Shown piece by piece: positions 9,081-17,228 of a stretch of 64,000 nt of DNA (the stretch's first letter is position 1; each line of letters opens with the position of its first letter). Made by a program: the position numbers and the translations under genes. The stretch comes from Bacteroidales bacterium (GTDB taxonomy: Bacteria > Bacteroidota > Bacteroidia > Bacteroidales > P3), in contig JAUNHX010000003.1 of the NCBI GenBank assembly GCA_030523765.1, forward strand, positions 483 to 64,482, written 5' to 3'. The notes below the pieces were generated by a model. The model did no database searches. It was not told where the DNA came from and saw nothing but the letters and a program-made list of their open reading frames with translations.

Positions 9081-9482
9081 TTATTCGTCGTACCACATAT
9101 GTTTAACTGTAAATAGAAGCATACGAATTTCGTTGTCGTCTTCGAAGACTACTTTGATTACTTTGTTTTCGAGATCGAAAATGTAGGTGTATTTGTTTCC
9201 TACATCGGATACCACATCAAAGAGGTAGATACTCGATTCTTCATCGTATTCTTGATCTTTGATGTAGTAGGTTGATTTCATGTTGGGAGTGGTATGAGTG
9301 AACATTGTGAGGTTTTCGTTGAGTTCGAAGAGAGAGGTTTCTTCGTACGATTGCATTAGGTCGTAACTCTCGGTTGTTTCGTTGTAAACAAACACCGAGC
9401 GTTGGGTACAGCTAAAATAGGCTTGAGCCATCGTTGAATATCCTAAAGATATCAGAATGAGGGCGATAATAATTTTCTTCAT
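9081..9482 (-). CDS. small secreted hypothetical protein
   Basis: This 133-residue protein has a signal peptide (MKKIIIALILISLGYSTMAQA). The mature ~110 residues are rich in Tyr, Glu and Asp and look like alternating beta strands (for example EYDEESSIYLFDVVSDVG and NKVIKVVFEDDNEIRMLLF), suggesting a small beta-fold periplasmic or secreted protein. No motif or family is recognised. It lies 48 nt downstream of the Sel1-repeat gene on the same strand and ends at a strong terminator, so the two may share a transcript. Confidence 0.7.
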   Translation of the reverse strand: MKKIIIALILISLGYSTMAQAYFSCTQRSVFVYNETTESYDLMQSYEETSLFELNENLTMFTHTTPNMKSTYYIKDQEYDEESSIYLFDVVSDVGNKYTYIFDLENKVIKVVFEDDNEIRMLLFTVKHMWYDE

Positions 9483-9530
9483 CTTAATTAATTTACAAGG
9501 TTTGTATTAGCCGAAAGAATAGGGAAAAGG

Positions 9531-10502
9531 CTACCAATTGTATCCCATGCGGGTAAGTGCTTCTTGGGCATCTTGCTGATCCTGTGCGGCGGCTTTGCGA
9601 TACCATATAACGGCGTTGGAGGTGCTTTGCTGTGTACCTACTCCGTTTTCGTAGCATGCACCTACCATCGTCTGTGCTGAGGCATATCCCTGACTGGCCG
9701 ATTTATAGAACCATTCGAACGATTTGGTGTAATCGATGGCGGTGCCGTTGCCTAATAGGTAGCATACTCCTAGCATAGCTTGTGCTGAGGCGGAACCACT
9801 TTTGGAGGCTTTGAGGAAGAGATCAAAGGCTTTTTCGTACTCTACTTTGCCTCCGTGTCCGGCATAATAATAGGAACCTAGCATGAACTGTGCATCGGTG
9901 TTGCCATAATCGGAGGCTCTGACTAAGAGCGGATAGGCCGATTCGAAATCTTCTAAGATATAAAAGAGGCTAGCCATTTCGAGGTCGTTGGCGGCATCGT
10001 CGGCATCGTAGGTTTTGTTGGGGGTGGCTGTCGTATTAACTTGCGTACCATATTCGGCAGCAAGGGTTTCGCGGCTAACTCTGTTTAAATTTTTCTGTGC
10101 CTTGCGACTTCGACCCAACGCCATACTGTACCACTGATGTGCCATAGCGTAGTCTTGGGTAACTCCATAGCCGTGTTCGTAACAATAACCTAGATTGTTC
10201 TGTGCTTTGGCATACCCCTGTATGGCTGATTTGCGATACCATTCGGCTGCCAATGTGTAATCTTGTTTGACTCCTAATCCCTTCTGGTAGCACCAGCCAA
10301 GATTGTTTTGTGCTTGTGCATATCCATATTCGGCAGCTTTCTTGAAGAGTGCGGCAGCAATCACGTATTCTTTCTGACTATAATACTGGTTGCCACGGGT
10401 ATAGTCGCGTTTTGCGGAATTTAACGTATAGGTGGTTTGTGCCATCAACGATCCTATCGTCATGAGCGAGAGGACGAGTACTAAAAAATATTTTTTTCGC
10501 AT
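9531..10502 (-). CDS. Sel1-repeat (TPR-like) secreted protein
   Basis: A 323-residue protein with a signal peptide (MRKKYFLVLVLSLMTIGSLMAQ). Two Sel1 repeats follow at about 55-130, with phrases such as AQNNLGWCYQKGLGVKQDY and AQNNLGYCYEHGYGVTQDY. After a variable linker rich in Asn, Thr and Asp (~140-170) come three further repeats to the end. Sel1 repeats form alpha-alpha superhelices that bind protein partners; the partner here is unknown. The protein should be exported to the periplasm. It has a good promoter at 10669-10699 with a leader of about 160 nt, and probably runs on into the small secreted gene downstream. Confidence 0.9.
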   Translation of the reverse strand: MRKKYFLVLVLSLMTIGSLMAQTTYTLNSAKRDYTRGNQYYSQKEYVIAAALFKKAAEYGYAQAQNNLGWCYQKGLGVKQDYTLAAEWYRKSAIQGYAKAQNNLGYCYEHGYGVTQDYAMAHQWYSMALGRSRKAQKNLNRVSRETLAAEYGTQVNTTATPNKTYDADDAANDLEMASLFYILEDFESAYPLLVRASDYGNTDAQFMLGSYYYAGHGGKVEYEKAFDLFLKASKSGSASAQAMLGVCYLLGNGTAIDYTKSFEWFYKSASQGYASAQTMVGACYENGVGTQQSTSNAVIWYRKAAAQDQQDAQEALTRMGYNW

Positions 10503-10668
10503 AGACTTAATATTTTTTTATTAGTAATAATAAATGTTTTTAATCAAAATAAATCCACTGCTCGGTCATTGCTGAGAGGCAATCGATGAGAATTACTTTA
10601 GCCTAAATGTTTCTTTTATATCTAGTTATGTATAATTGTAACGGCAGATTAATAACACGTTTATAGTT

Positions 10669-10699
10669 GCAAATATAATAAAAAAATGTAATGCGCAAG
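10669..10699 (-). promoter_or_regulatory. promoter for the Sel1-repeat gene
   Basis: On the minus strand CTTG (10699-10696) precedes TATATTTGC (10677-10669) with an 18-nt spacer, matching the Bacteroidota -33/-7 arrangement. Together with the hairpin at 10731-10782 this accounts for most of the 337-nt gap between tsaE and this gene. Confidence 0.6.
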
Positions 10700-10730
10700 C
10701 ATTGTTATCTAAATTTTTTTTTCTTATTAC

Positions 10731-10782
10731 ATGGAGGGGGGGGGGTGAATGTTGCGATGGGTTACTAACATTCGCCCTCCAT
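10731..10782. repeat. inverted repeat containing a G10 homopolymer
   Basis: ATGGAGGG (10731-10738) pairs with CCCTCCAT (10775-10782) and GTGAATGTT (10745-10753) pairs with AACATTCGC (10767-10775) with one G-U. The run of ten G at 10736-10745 leaves extra G residues as a bulge. It lies between the tsaE stop and the Sel1 promoter. It may be a tsaE terminator-like hairpin, though no T tract follows it on the minus strand. Confidence 0.6.
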
Positions 10783-10839
10783 CTTGAGCACGAGGGAGGA
10801 ATGGGTTTTTGTTAAAAAGAAAACGACTCTTTAAAGAAA

Positions 10840-11256
10840 CTATACCAAAATGGCCTCGAGGGTTCGAACTCCTTCGTTTTCAGTAATCTCTACCCTTACA
10901 TAGTGGTCCGGCAGTATCTCTTCAATCTTTTCTGTCCATTCGGTAAAGCAATAGTGACCACTATAGAAATACTCTTCGTATCCTAGGTCGTAAGCTTCGT
11001 CGATCTGCTTGAGTCGATAAAAGTCGAAATGGTAAATAGGATCGCCAATACTATCTTGGTATTCGTTGACGATGGCGAAGGTGGGGCTTACCACATAATC
11101 GGTTGATCCTAAATAGGAGCATATGGCTTTGATAAGGGTTGTCTTGCCTACTCCCATCGATCCGTAGAAGGCGAAAAAGCGTTCGTCGGCAAAGGTGTTA
11201 ATCAGTTGTTTGGCCACCTCGGGCAGTTGGTCGACAGTATCGAAGGTTGTTTTCAT
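10840..11256 (-). CDS. tsaE: tRNA threonylcarbamoyladenosine biosynthesis ATPase TsaE
   Basis: About 138 residues from the ATG at 11256, with an alternative ATG six codons upstream at 11274; the later start matches the usual family N-terminus. A short TsaE ATPase with Walker A GSMGVGKT (38-45 counted from the upstream start), followed by SPTFAIVNEY and the HFDFYRL motif characteristic of TsaE. It works with TsaB and TsaD to form N6-threonylcarbamoyl-adenosine at position 37 of ANN-decoding tRNAs in the cytoplasm. It is divergent from the rsfS operon. No other t6A gene is in the window. Confidence 0.93.
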   Translation of the reverse strand: MKTTFDTVDQLPEVAKQLINTFADERFFAFYGSMGVGKTTLIKAICSYLGSTDYVVSPTFAIVNEYQDSIGDPIYHFDFYRLKQIDEAYDLGYEEYFYSGHYCFTEWTEKIEEILPDHYVRVEITENEGVRTLEAILV

Positions 11257-11424
11257 GTGGTAGCTTTCTTTCATTCTTTGAGGTAACGCTGTCGACTCTC
11301 TTTTATTATATAGTTTTAAGAAAAAAGGTTTATGGATATACTGCCAAAATGTCAGTAAAGGGGAGGATTGGCCTATATATTGATGACTTAGATGTTACAA
11401 AGGTGGGAGTGGGTTAACTTTTTT

Positions 11425-11456
11425 TTTGCCACATTGACCGTTTTTCGTATCTTTGC
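11425..11456 (+). promoter_or_regulatory. promoter of the rsfS-ftsH-cdsA operon
   Basis: TTTG (11425-11428), a 19-nt spacer and TATCTTTGC (11448-11456) form an excellent Bacteroidota promoter. The start near 11463 leaves a leader of about 16 nt. Confidence 0.75.
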
Positions 11457-11478
11457 CTCTTATATATAATAACAAAAA

Positions 11479-11862
11479 ATGAATTTAAAGGAGAATAAAC
11501 TATCAGAAAGTGAAATACTTGCACGTTTGTCGGCCAAAGCGTTGGATGACAAAAAGGGTGTCGATATTGTTATTTTAGACCTTCGTGGGCTTCCTTCAGC
11601 ACCAACGAGTTTTTTCGTTATCGCTAGCGGTAACGTTCCCTCGCATGTTAGCGCTTTAAGCGATGCTGTCTTTGAAGTGGTGAAAAAAGCTACCAAACAG
11701 AACCCTCATAAAATAGAGGGATACAACAATGCTGAATGGATCTTGATGGACTATTTTGATGTGGTGGTTCACATATTCCAAAAGGAGAAACGTGACTTTT
11801 TCCGTCTCGAAGAGCTATGGGCTGATGCTAAACGTATCGACTATACTTCGGAGGGCAAATAA
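11479..11862 (+). CDS. rsfS: ribosomal silencing factor RsfS
   Basis: A 127-residue RsfS/Iojap/DUF143 protein with the family's core, including SAKALDDKKG near the start, a DLRG/SFFVIASG stretch and EWILMDYFDVVVHIFQKEKR near residue 90. RsfS binds ribosomal protein uL14 on the 50S subunit and blocks subunit joining when nutrients are low. It is the first gene of an operon with ftsH, a common Bacteroidota arrangement. Length and sequence are normal for the family. Confidence 0.95.
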   Translation: MNLKENKLSESEILARLSAKALDDKKGVDIVILDLRGLPSAPTSFFVIASGNVPSHVSALSDAVFEVVKKATKQNPHKIEGYNNAEWILMDYFDVVVHIFQKEKRDFFRLEELWADAKRIDYTSEGK

Positions 11863-11912
11863 AGCAAGTTTTTCTATATTACCAACTATAACCAACCAAT
11901 AGCGAATTATTA

Positions 11913-14165
11913 ATGAACGATCAGGAAAATAGAGAGTTGTGGGAGTCGAATAGCCCACAAAACAACAAAAATAAGAACAACAGCCGTAACCCTTTCTCGG
12001 GTATTCCCCGCAAGGGTAAGAACGGCAAGAAGCGTCCCTTTAATTATATGTCGCTCATCTACATGGCGCTACTCTGCGTCTTAGCTGTAGTGTGGTTCCA
12101 AGGTGATGGCGAGGGTAAGAATAAAGAGATTGCATGGAACAAGTTGGAGCAGGTGTTGATGAACCAGGATCAGGAAAAGATTGTGGTGGTGAACAAGGAG
12201 TATGCTGAGATTCATGTGAAAGAGAATGCTATTCTCAATGATACCCTCTATAACGATATCAGCACCACAAATGCTCAAGGGGTGAAGCGTCCCTCGGGTT
12301 TCTATACCTATAAGTTTGTTACTTTCGAGAGTTTCGAGAAAGATCTGGATAGGGTAGAGGAACAGATAGTGGCGCGCGATACTGTGGGTTTGGCCGATAG
12401 TACGGGGGTTGTGGCTCCTGAGAAGCTACGTGAAATCCGAAACAAGGCTAATATAGAACTAATACCCGAACAGCGTACTAATGCTTGGCGCGAAATCATA
12501 TACCTCTTTGGCCCGTTGCTGATGCTGGTGCTCTTTTTCTGGCTGATGATGCGTGTATCGGCTCGTCAGATGGGCAACAGCAATGGCGGCGACCTCTTTG
12601 GTATGGGCAAATCGCGTGCAAAACAGTATGATGCCAATACCGATGTGAAGGTTACCTTTGCCGATGTGGCTGGTCTTGAAGGAGCTAAGGAGGAGGTGAT
12701 GGAGGTTGTTGACTTCCTGAAAAATCCGCAGCGTTATACCAATCTGGGTGGTAAGATCCCTAAAGGTGTTCTGTTGGTGGGTCCTCCGGGTACGGGTAAA
12801 ACTCTTTTGGCTAGGGCTGTGGCTGGCGAAGCTGGTGTGCCTTTCTTCTCGATGAGTGGTTCCGAATTTGTTGAAATGTTTGTCGGTATGGGCGCTAAAC
12901 GTGTACGCGATCTTTTTGATGAGGCGGAGAAGAAAGCCCCTTGTATCATCTTCATCGACGAGATTGATGCTGTGGGTCGCGCTCGTGGTAAAGGTAACTT
13001 TACGGGCGCTAACGATGAGCGGGAAAGTACGTTGAACCAGTTGCTTACCAAGATGGATGGCTTCTCGACCAATAAGGGTGTCATCGTTTTGGCTGCTACC
13101 AACCGTGCCGATGTGCTCGATAAGGCGTTGCTTCGTGCGGGTCGTTTTGATCGTCAGATCTATGTTGAACTTCCTGACTTGGAGGAGCGTCAAGCTATCT
13201 TCGAGGTTCATCTGCGCGATAAGAAGGTGTCGGACGATGTGGATCGTGAATTTTTGGCCAAACAGACGCCTGGATTCTCGGGTGCCGATATTGCCAACGT
13301 TTGCAACGAGGCGGCTCTCTGTGCTGCTCGCAAGGATAAGAAAGCTATCGAGAAGCAGGACTTCCTCGATGCGGTGGATCGCATCATTGGTGGTTTGGAG
13401 AAACGAACCAAAGTGATGTCGGATCACGAAAAACATACTATTGCCTACCATGAGTCGGGTCATGCTTCGGTAAGTTGGCAATTGGAGTGGGGTGATCCTT
13501 TGGTGAAGGTTACCATTGTGCCTCGCGGCAAAGCGTTGGGTGCTGCTTGGTATCTTCCTGAGGAACGACAGATTACTACTTTTGAGCAGATGTTCGACTC
13601 GATGACCAGTTTGATGGCTGGACGTGCTGCCGAAGAGATTGTTTACGGAAAAATATCTACGGGTGCTCTCAATGATATTGAGCGTGCTACTAAGATGGCC
13701 TACAGTATGGTGGTTTACTACGGTATGAGCGATAAGGTAGGCAACGTGAGTTTCTACGACTCGACCGGTCAGAGTGAATATAGTTTTGGTAAGCCTTATA
13801 GTGAGAAGACTGCCGAAGAGATTGACAATGAGGTGAAGCGATTGGTGGAGGCTGCTTATGAACGGGCTAAGTCGATCATCTCCAACAGTCGCGACAAATT
13901 GGAGCAGTTGGCTCAAACGCTTTACGAGCGGGAGGTGATATTTAAAGATGATGTGGAGCGCATTTATGGCCCTCGTCCTTGGGACGAACAGAAGAAAGAG
14001 CAACAAGCTATAGCTGAGAAGAGTGATGATAAACCATTGGATGGTGCTGAGAATGAGGAAATAGATAATGGTGACGATACCTCTTCCCCTTTGTCCGAGA
14101 GTTCGGAAGTTTTGTCGAATGGCGCTGCTGAAGATCATAAACCCGATAGTCCTTCGAATCAATGA
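11913..14165 (+). CDS. ftsH: ATP-dependent zinc metalloprotease FtsH
   Basis: A 750-residue inner-membrane protease. A cytoplasmic Asn/Lys-rich N-terminus precedes a first membrane helix ([18 protein letters not shown], ~45-62). A periplasmic domain and second helix (~195-212) follow. The AAA+ module has Walker A GPPGTGKT (290-297), Walker [10 protein letters not shown] and an arginine-finger region [11 protein letters not shown]. The M41 zinc site is HESGH at 513-517, with the distal acidic ligand expected further on. It degrades misassembled membrane proteins and regulatory proteins. The ~60-residue C-terminal tail is acidic and disordered. Its TGA overlaps the ATG of the LUD gene by four bases, implying coupled translation. 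Confidence 0.97.
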   Translation: MNDQENRELWESNSPQNNKNKNNSRNPFSGIPRKGKNGKKRPFNYMSLIYMALLCVLAVVWFQGDGEGKNKEIAWNKLEQVLMNQDQEKIVVVNKEYAEIHVKENAILNDTLYNDISTTNAQGVKRPSGFYTYKFVTFESFEKDLDRVEEQIVARDTVGLADSTGVVAPEKLREIRNKANIELIPEQRTNAWREIIYLFGPLLMLVLFFWLMMRVSARQMGNSNGGDLFGMGKSRAKQYDANTDVKVTFADVAGLEGAKEEVMEVVDFLKNPQRYTNLGGKIPKGVLLVGPPGTGKTLLARAVAGEAGVPFFSMSGSEFVEMFVGMGAKRVRDLFDEAEKKAPCIIFIDEIDAVGRARGKGNFTGANDERESTLNQLLTKMDGFSTNKGVIVLAATNRADVLDKALLRAGRFDRQIYVELPDLEERQAIFEVHLRDKKVSDDVDREFLAKQTPGFSGADIANVCNEAALCAARKDKKAIEKQDFLDAVDRIIGGLEKRTKVMSDHEKHTIAYHESGHASVSWQLEWGDPLVKVTIVPRGKALGAAWYLPEERQITTFEQMFDSMTSLMAGRAAEEIVYGKISTGALNDIERATKMAYSMVVYYGMSDKVGNVSFYDSTGQSEYSFGKPYSEKTAEEIDNEVKRLVEAAYERAKSIISNSRDKLEQLAQTLYEREVIFKDDVERIYGPRPWDEQKKEQQAIAEKSDDKPLDGAENEEIDNGDDTSSPLSESSEVLSNGAAEDHKPDSPSNQ

Positions 14166-14758
14166 AAGAATGTAACAATAAAGAAAATATTGTAAAAACC
14201 ATAAGGGAGGCACTCATGGAAAAGAACACTATCGAACAACCTACTGTGGCTGCCGACTCGGAAACTGTAGTTACCGATTTGGCTGTTGGTTTTGCCAAAC
14301 AATATACCCGTCGTGGTGGTACTATGTACTACTGTTCGAGTGAGGAGGAGATTGCTTCGCAACTTCAACAGATCAAGCAACGCATGGGTGATTGCCAGTG
14401 GGGTTGTTGTAGCGATAATCTTAGAACTTTTATTTCCCATTTGGGTATCGATAATGTTTTTACTGCCGATGGCAACGCTGAATATCAGTTGGGTGCTATG
14501 CTGTGTGATGGTTTGATAGCGAGCGATGGCGGTATTGTGCTTACCAACAAGCAGGGGCTCGGTGTAACGTTCCGTACGCTGCCTCGTACTACTGTTATCG
14601 TTGCTTTTACATCGCAGGTGGTGGCTGATAATGATGCAGCTATGACTCGTTTGAAGGAGATGTATAAATCTTTCCCTACCGAGATTGCTGTTCTTGAACC
14701 AAGGCCGGCAAGCCAACGCGAAACGGATATCCACCTAGTGTTGGTTGAAGATGAATAA
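14162..14758 (+). CDS. LUD-domain protein (LutC/DUF162-like)
   Basis: This 198-residue protein shows the LUD-domain pattern: an acidic N-terminal part, CGxC-less body, VTDLAVGFAKQY near residue 38, a DGLIASDGGIVLTNKQG segment around 117-133 and the loop VIVAFTSQVVADNDAA. LUD proteins include the LutB/LutC lactate oxidation subunits, but many stand-alone copies have no known role. The start codon overlaps the ftsH stop (ATGA). This copy sits between ftsH and cdsA, as in other Bacteroidales, with no lutA or lutB beside it, so lactate oxidation is not supported by context. Confidence 0.85.
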   Translation: MKECNNKENIVKTIREALMEKNTIEQPTVAADSETVVTDLAVGFAKQYTRRGGTMYYCSSEEEIASQLQQIKQRMGDCQWGCCSDNLRTFISHLGIDNVFTADGNAEYQLGAMLCDGLIASDGGIVLTNKQGLGVTFRTLPRTTVIVAFTSQVVADNDAAMTRLKEMYKSFPTEIAVLEPRPASQRETDIHLVLVEDE

Positions 14759-14782
14759 AAAAACAATACAATCTCTGTTAGT

Positions 14783-15664
14783 ATGAATAAATTTCTTGTA
14801 AGAACCCTCTCGGGAGCTGTATATGTGGCATTGGTCCTTTTGGCTATCTATTCGTATGCCTTGATCCAAAGTAGGAAGATCGGATTTGTCATTTTTGCTG
14901 CCTTCTTCCTCTTTGTAGCTATAGTGGGTGTTCATGAGGTTTATAAGAATTTGAAAATAAAAGGGATTGAAACTCATCGGGGCATTGGCTTCGTGGTGGC
15001 TATACTGACTTATGGGGTTGTGAGTCTTTCTAATGTCTGCGGTCCTGCTTTGGCTGTTCGTCTTCTGATGACTCTTCCTTTCGTGTGGTCGTTGGTGGCA
15101 CTGGCTCAGTTGTGGCATCACGATGAACGTCCGTTTGCTACTATTGGCTATACGCTCTTGCCTACCTTGTGGGTGGTGCTGCCTTTGGTGTTGCTGCAAC
15201 GACTGTGGATCATGAATCCTTTGGTGGCGCTGATGATATTTGTATGTCTATGGGCAAACGATACTTTCGCTTATCTAACAGGTATGGCTCTTGGAAAACA
15301 TCACTTGTGGCAACGCCATTCGCCCAACAAAACATGGGAGGGTACCATTGGTGGCGCTCTCTGTTGTATGGCTGCTGCTATCGGTTTGGGTATGTGGCTT
15401 TATCGCCCTGATGCATTCTATGGGGGCAATCTTCAATGGTGGCATTGGGCTGTGATGGGATTGATTTGCAGCATCGTGGGTACGCTGGGTGATTTGGTTG
15501 AATCGATGTTTAAGCGTAGCTGTGGTGTCAAAGATAGTGGTACCATTATGCCAGGTCATGGTGGAGTACTAGATCGTTTCGATTCGCTCTTTATGGCTAC
15601 CCCATGGGTGGTGGCTTTCTTTATGCTTTGTCAGATAGTAGAACGTGTGGCTGCCGCTATTTAA
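14783..15664 (+). CDS. cdsA: phosphatidate cytidylyltransferase CdsA
   Basis: A 293-residue polytopic inner-membrane enzyme with about eight hydrophobic segments. The CTP:phosphatidate cytidylyltransferase signature near the C-terminus is intact: CGVKDSG (V249-K250-D251), PGHGG from P257 and LDRFD (D264, D267). It makes CDP-diacylglycerol from phosphatidic acid and CTP, the branch point for phosphatidylserine, phosphatidylethanolamine and acidic phospholipids. It lies 24 nt after the LUD gene and upstream of psd, so two steps of phospholipid synthesis share the operon. Confidence 0.95.
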   Translation: MNKFLVRTLSGAVYVALVLLAIYSYALIQSRKIGFVIFAAFFLFVAIVGVHEVYKNLKIKGIETHRGIGFVVAILTYGVVSLSNVCGPALAVRLLMTLPFVWSLVALAQLWHHDERPFATIGYTLLPTLWVVLPLVLLQRLWIMNPLVALMIFVCLWANDTFAYLTGMALGKHHLWQRHSPNKTWEGTIGGALCCMAAAIGLGMWLYRPDAFYGGNLQWWHWAVMGLICSIVGTLGDLVESMFKRSCGVKDSGTIMPGHGGVLDRFDSLFMATPWVVAFFMLCQIVERVAAAI

Positions 15665-15752
15665 AAAGAATAAGTATTATAATAATGTATACAATATAAT
15701 TTTAAGATACTCGTTATTGTCAATTGCGATTCTAACCAAATAAAACAAACGT

Positions 15753-16436
15753 ATGCGTTTACATAAAGAAGGACATAAGATAGTACTCTTTTCATTCCTC
15801 ATTTTGGCAACTATCATAGTGCTGCTGCTCGTTCTTTCTTCGCGATGGACGTTGGTGCACTGGCTTGTTTCTATTCTACTGGCTGCTACCTGGTTGTTCA
15901 TCGTTTCGTTTTTCCGTATTCCCAACCGCAAGACTCAGTATGATGATCATACTCTCTGTTCCCCTGCCGATGGAATGATTTGCACGGTCGAGGAGGTATT
16001 TGAAAAAGAGTATGTTAATTCTAAGTGTCTGTTGGTGAGTGTGTTTATGAATGGTACTGATGTCCACAATAATTGCTATCCTTGCGATGGAATGGTGGAG
16101 TATGTGAACTTCCAACGGGGCAACTATTTCGTGGCTTCGGCTCCTAAGTCGAGCGATGTCAATGAGCGCTGTTCGGTAGGATTGAAGATGGATACGGGCG
16201 AAAAAATACTTATCCGTCAGATTGCTGGATTGATGGCTCGGCGGATTGTCTGTTATGCTAAAGAGGGCGATAGGGCTCGCCAGAACCAAGAGTTTGGTTT
16301 TATCAAGTTTGGTAGCCGTGTTGATCTTTATCTCCCACTAGGTACAAAGGTGCTTGCCGAGATGCATAAACAGATCCATAATCAACTCAGCCTTATTGCA
16401 AGAACTCCTGAACAGCAAAAACAGATGGCGCAATGA
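15753..16436 (+). CDS. psd: phosphatidylserine decarboxylase, short type
   Basis: A 227-residue short-form enzyme of the Bacteroidota/archaeal type. Two membrane segments lie near the N-terminus (IVLFSFLILATIIVLLLVL and WLVSILLAATWLFIVSF). The body carries SPADGMICTVEE and the MNGTDVHNNCYPCDG region. The self-cleavage site is FGS at G187-S188, where Ser188 becomes the pyruvoyl cofactor, replacing the LGST of E. coli. It decarboxylates phosphatidylserine to phosphatidylethanolamine at the inner membrane. Its stop overlaps the ATG of the rluA-like gene by four bases. Confidence 0.93.
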   Translation: MRLHKEGHKIVLFSFLILATIIVLLLVLSSRWTLVHWLVSILLAATWLFIVSFFRIPNRKTQYDDHTLCSPADGMICTVEEVFEKEYVNSKCLLVSVFMNGTDVHNNCYPCDGMVEYVNFQRGNYFVASAPKSSDVNERCSVGLKMDTGEKILIRQIAGLMARRIVCYAKEGDRARQNQEFGFIKFGSRVDLYLPLGTKVLAEMHKQIHNQLSLIARTPEQQKQMAQ

Positions 16437-17128
16437 CTATAGGCGATCAGATTATCTACGAGGACAATCATCTGCTGGTGCTCAACAAAAGGGGCGGTCA
16501 GATTACGCAGAGCGACAAAACAGGCGATATCTGTATGTGTGATGAGATTCGCGATTTTATGCGTGTGCGTGATCATAAACCTGGCAATATCTTCTGCGGT
16601 GTTGTTCATCGTTTGGATCGCCCGGTGAGTGGTGCTGTTGTTTTCGCCAAAACGAGCAAAGCGTTGGGACGCCTCAATCAGATGATCAAAGAACGTCGAG
16701 ATTTCGAGAAACGCTATTGGGCTATCGTTAAGAATGCTCCTCCTCAGAAGGAAGGGCATCTTGAGAACTACCTCCGTAGGGTACCTCGTCTGAACAAGAG
16801 TTTTGTTGTCGAAGGGCCGGGTGCCGATACCAGATTGGCAGTACTCGACTATCGTGAATTGGCTGTCAGCAGTGGGGGATATCATCTGCTTGAAATTGTA
16901 CTGCATACGGGACGTCATCATCAGATTCGCTGCCAGTTGGCTCATATAGGTTCGCCTATTAAGGGCGATCTCAAATATGGCTATCCTAGGAGTAATCGTG
17001 ATGGCAACATTTCGCTTCACTCTCGCCAAATAATCCTCGATCATCCTGTACGCCACGAGACAATGACGTTTGTGGCCGATCCTCCTACCGAATTCTACCA
17101 CTTGTTTGATTTTAACCAACTAAACTAA
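16433..17128 (+). CDS. RluA-family RNA pseudouridine synthase
   Basis: A 231-residue single-domain pseudouridine synthase with the catalytic motif HRLDRPVSG (H59-G67; Asp62 is the nucleophile), the FEKRYWAIVK strand and the GRHHQIRCQLAHIGSPIKGD block typical of RluA. There is no S4 domain. The target uridine in rRNA or tRNA cannot be told from the sequence; short forms resemble RluA, RluC and TruC. It is the last gene of the rsfS operon, translationally coupled to psd. Confidence 0.92.
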   Translation: MTIGDQIIYEDNHLLVLNKRGGQITQSDKTGDICMCDEIRDFMRVRDHKPGNIFCGVVHRLDRPVSGAVVFAKTSKALGRLNQMIKERRDFEKRYWAIVKNAPPQKEGHLENYLRRVPRLNKSFVVEGPGADTRLAVLDYRELAVSSGGYHLLEIVLHTGRHHQIRCQLAHIGSPIKGDLKYGYPRSNRDGNISLHSRQIILDHPVRHETMTFVADPPTEFYHLFDFNQLN

Positions 17129-17228
17129 TTTTTCTGTTATTTATAATCACTAATAACCTATTGATATAGAATATTTAATATAGAGAAAAATTTTTTAACA
17201 AATACATTTTAATAAAACTTGCATTGTA

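Noticed and set aside
12459-14213. A 584-codon minus-strand frame opposite ftsH
   Set aside because: Shadow of the conserved ftsH coding sequence; composition (Ile, Leu, Thr, His rich, no motif) is typical of antisense frames.
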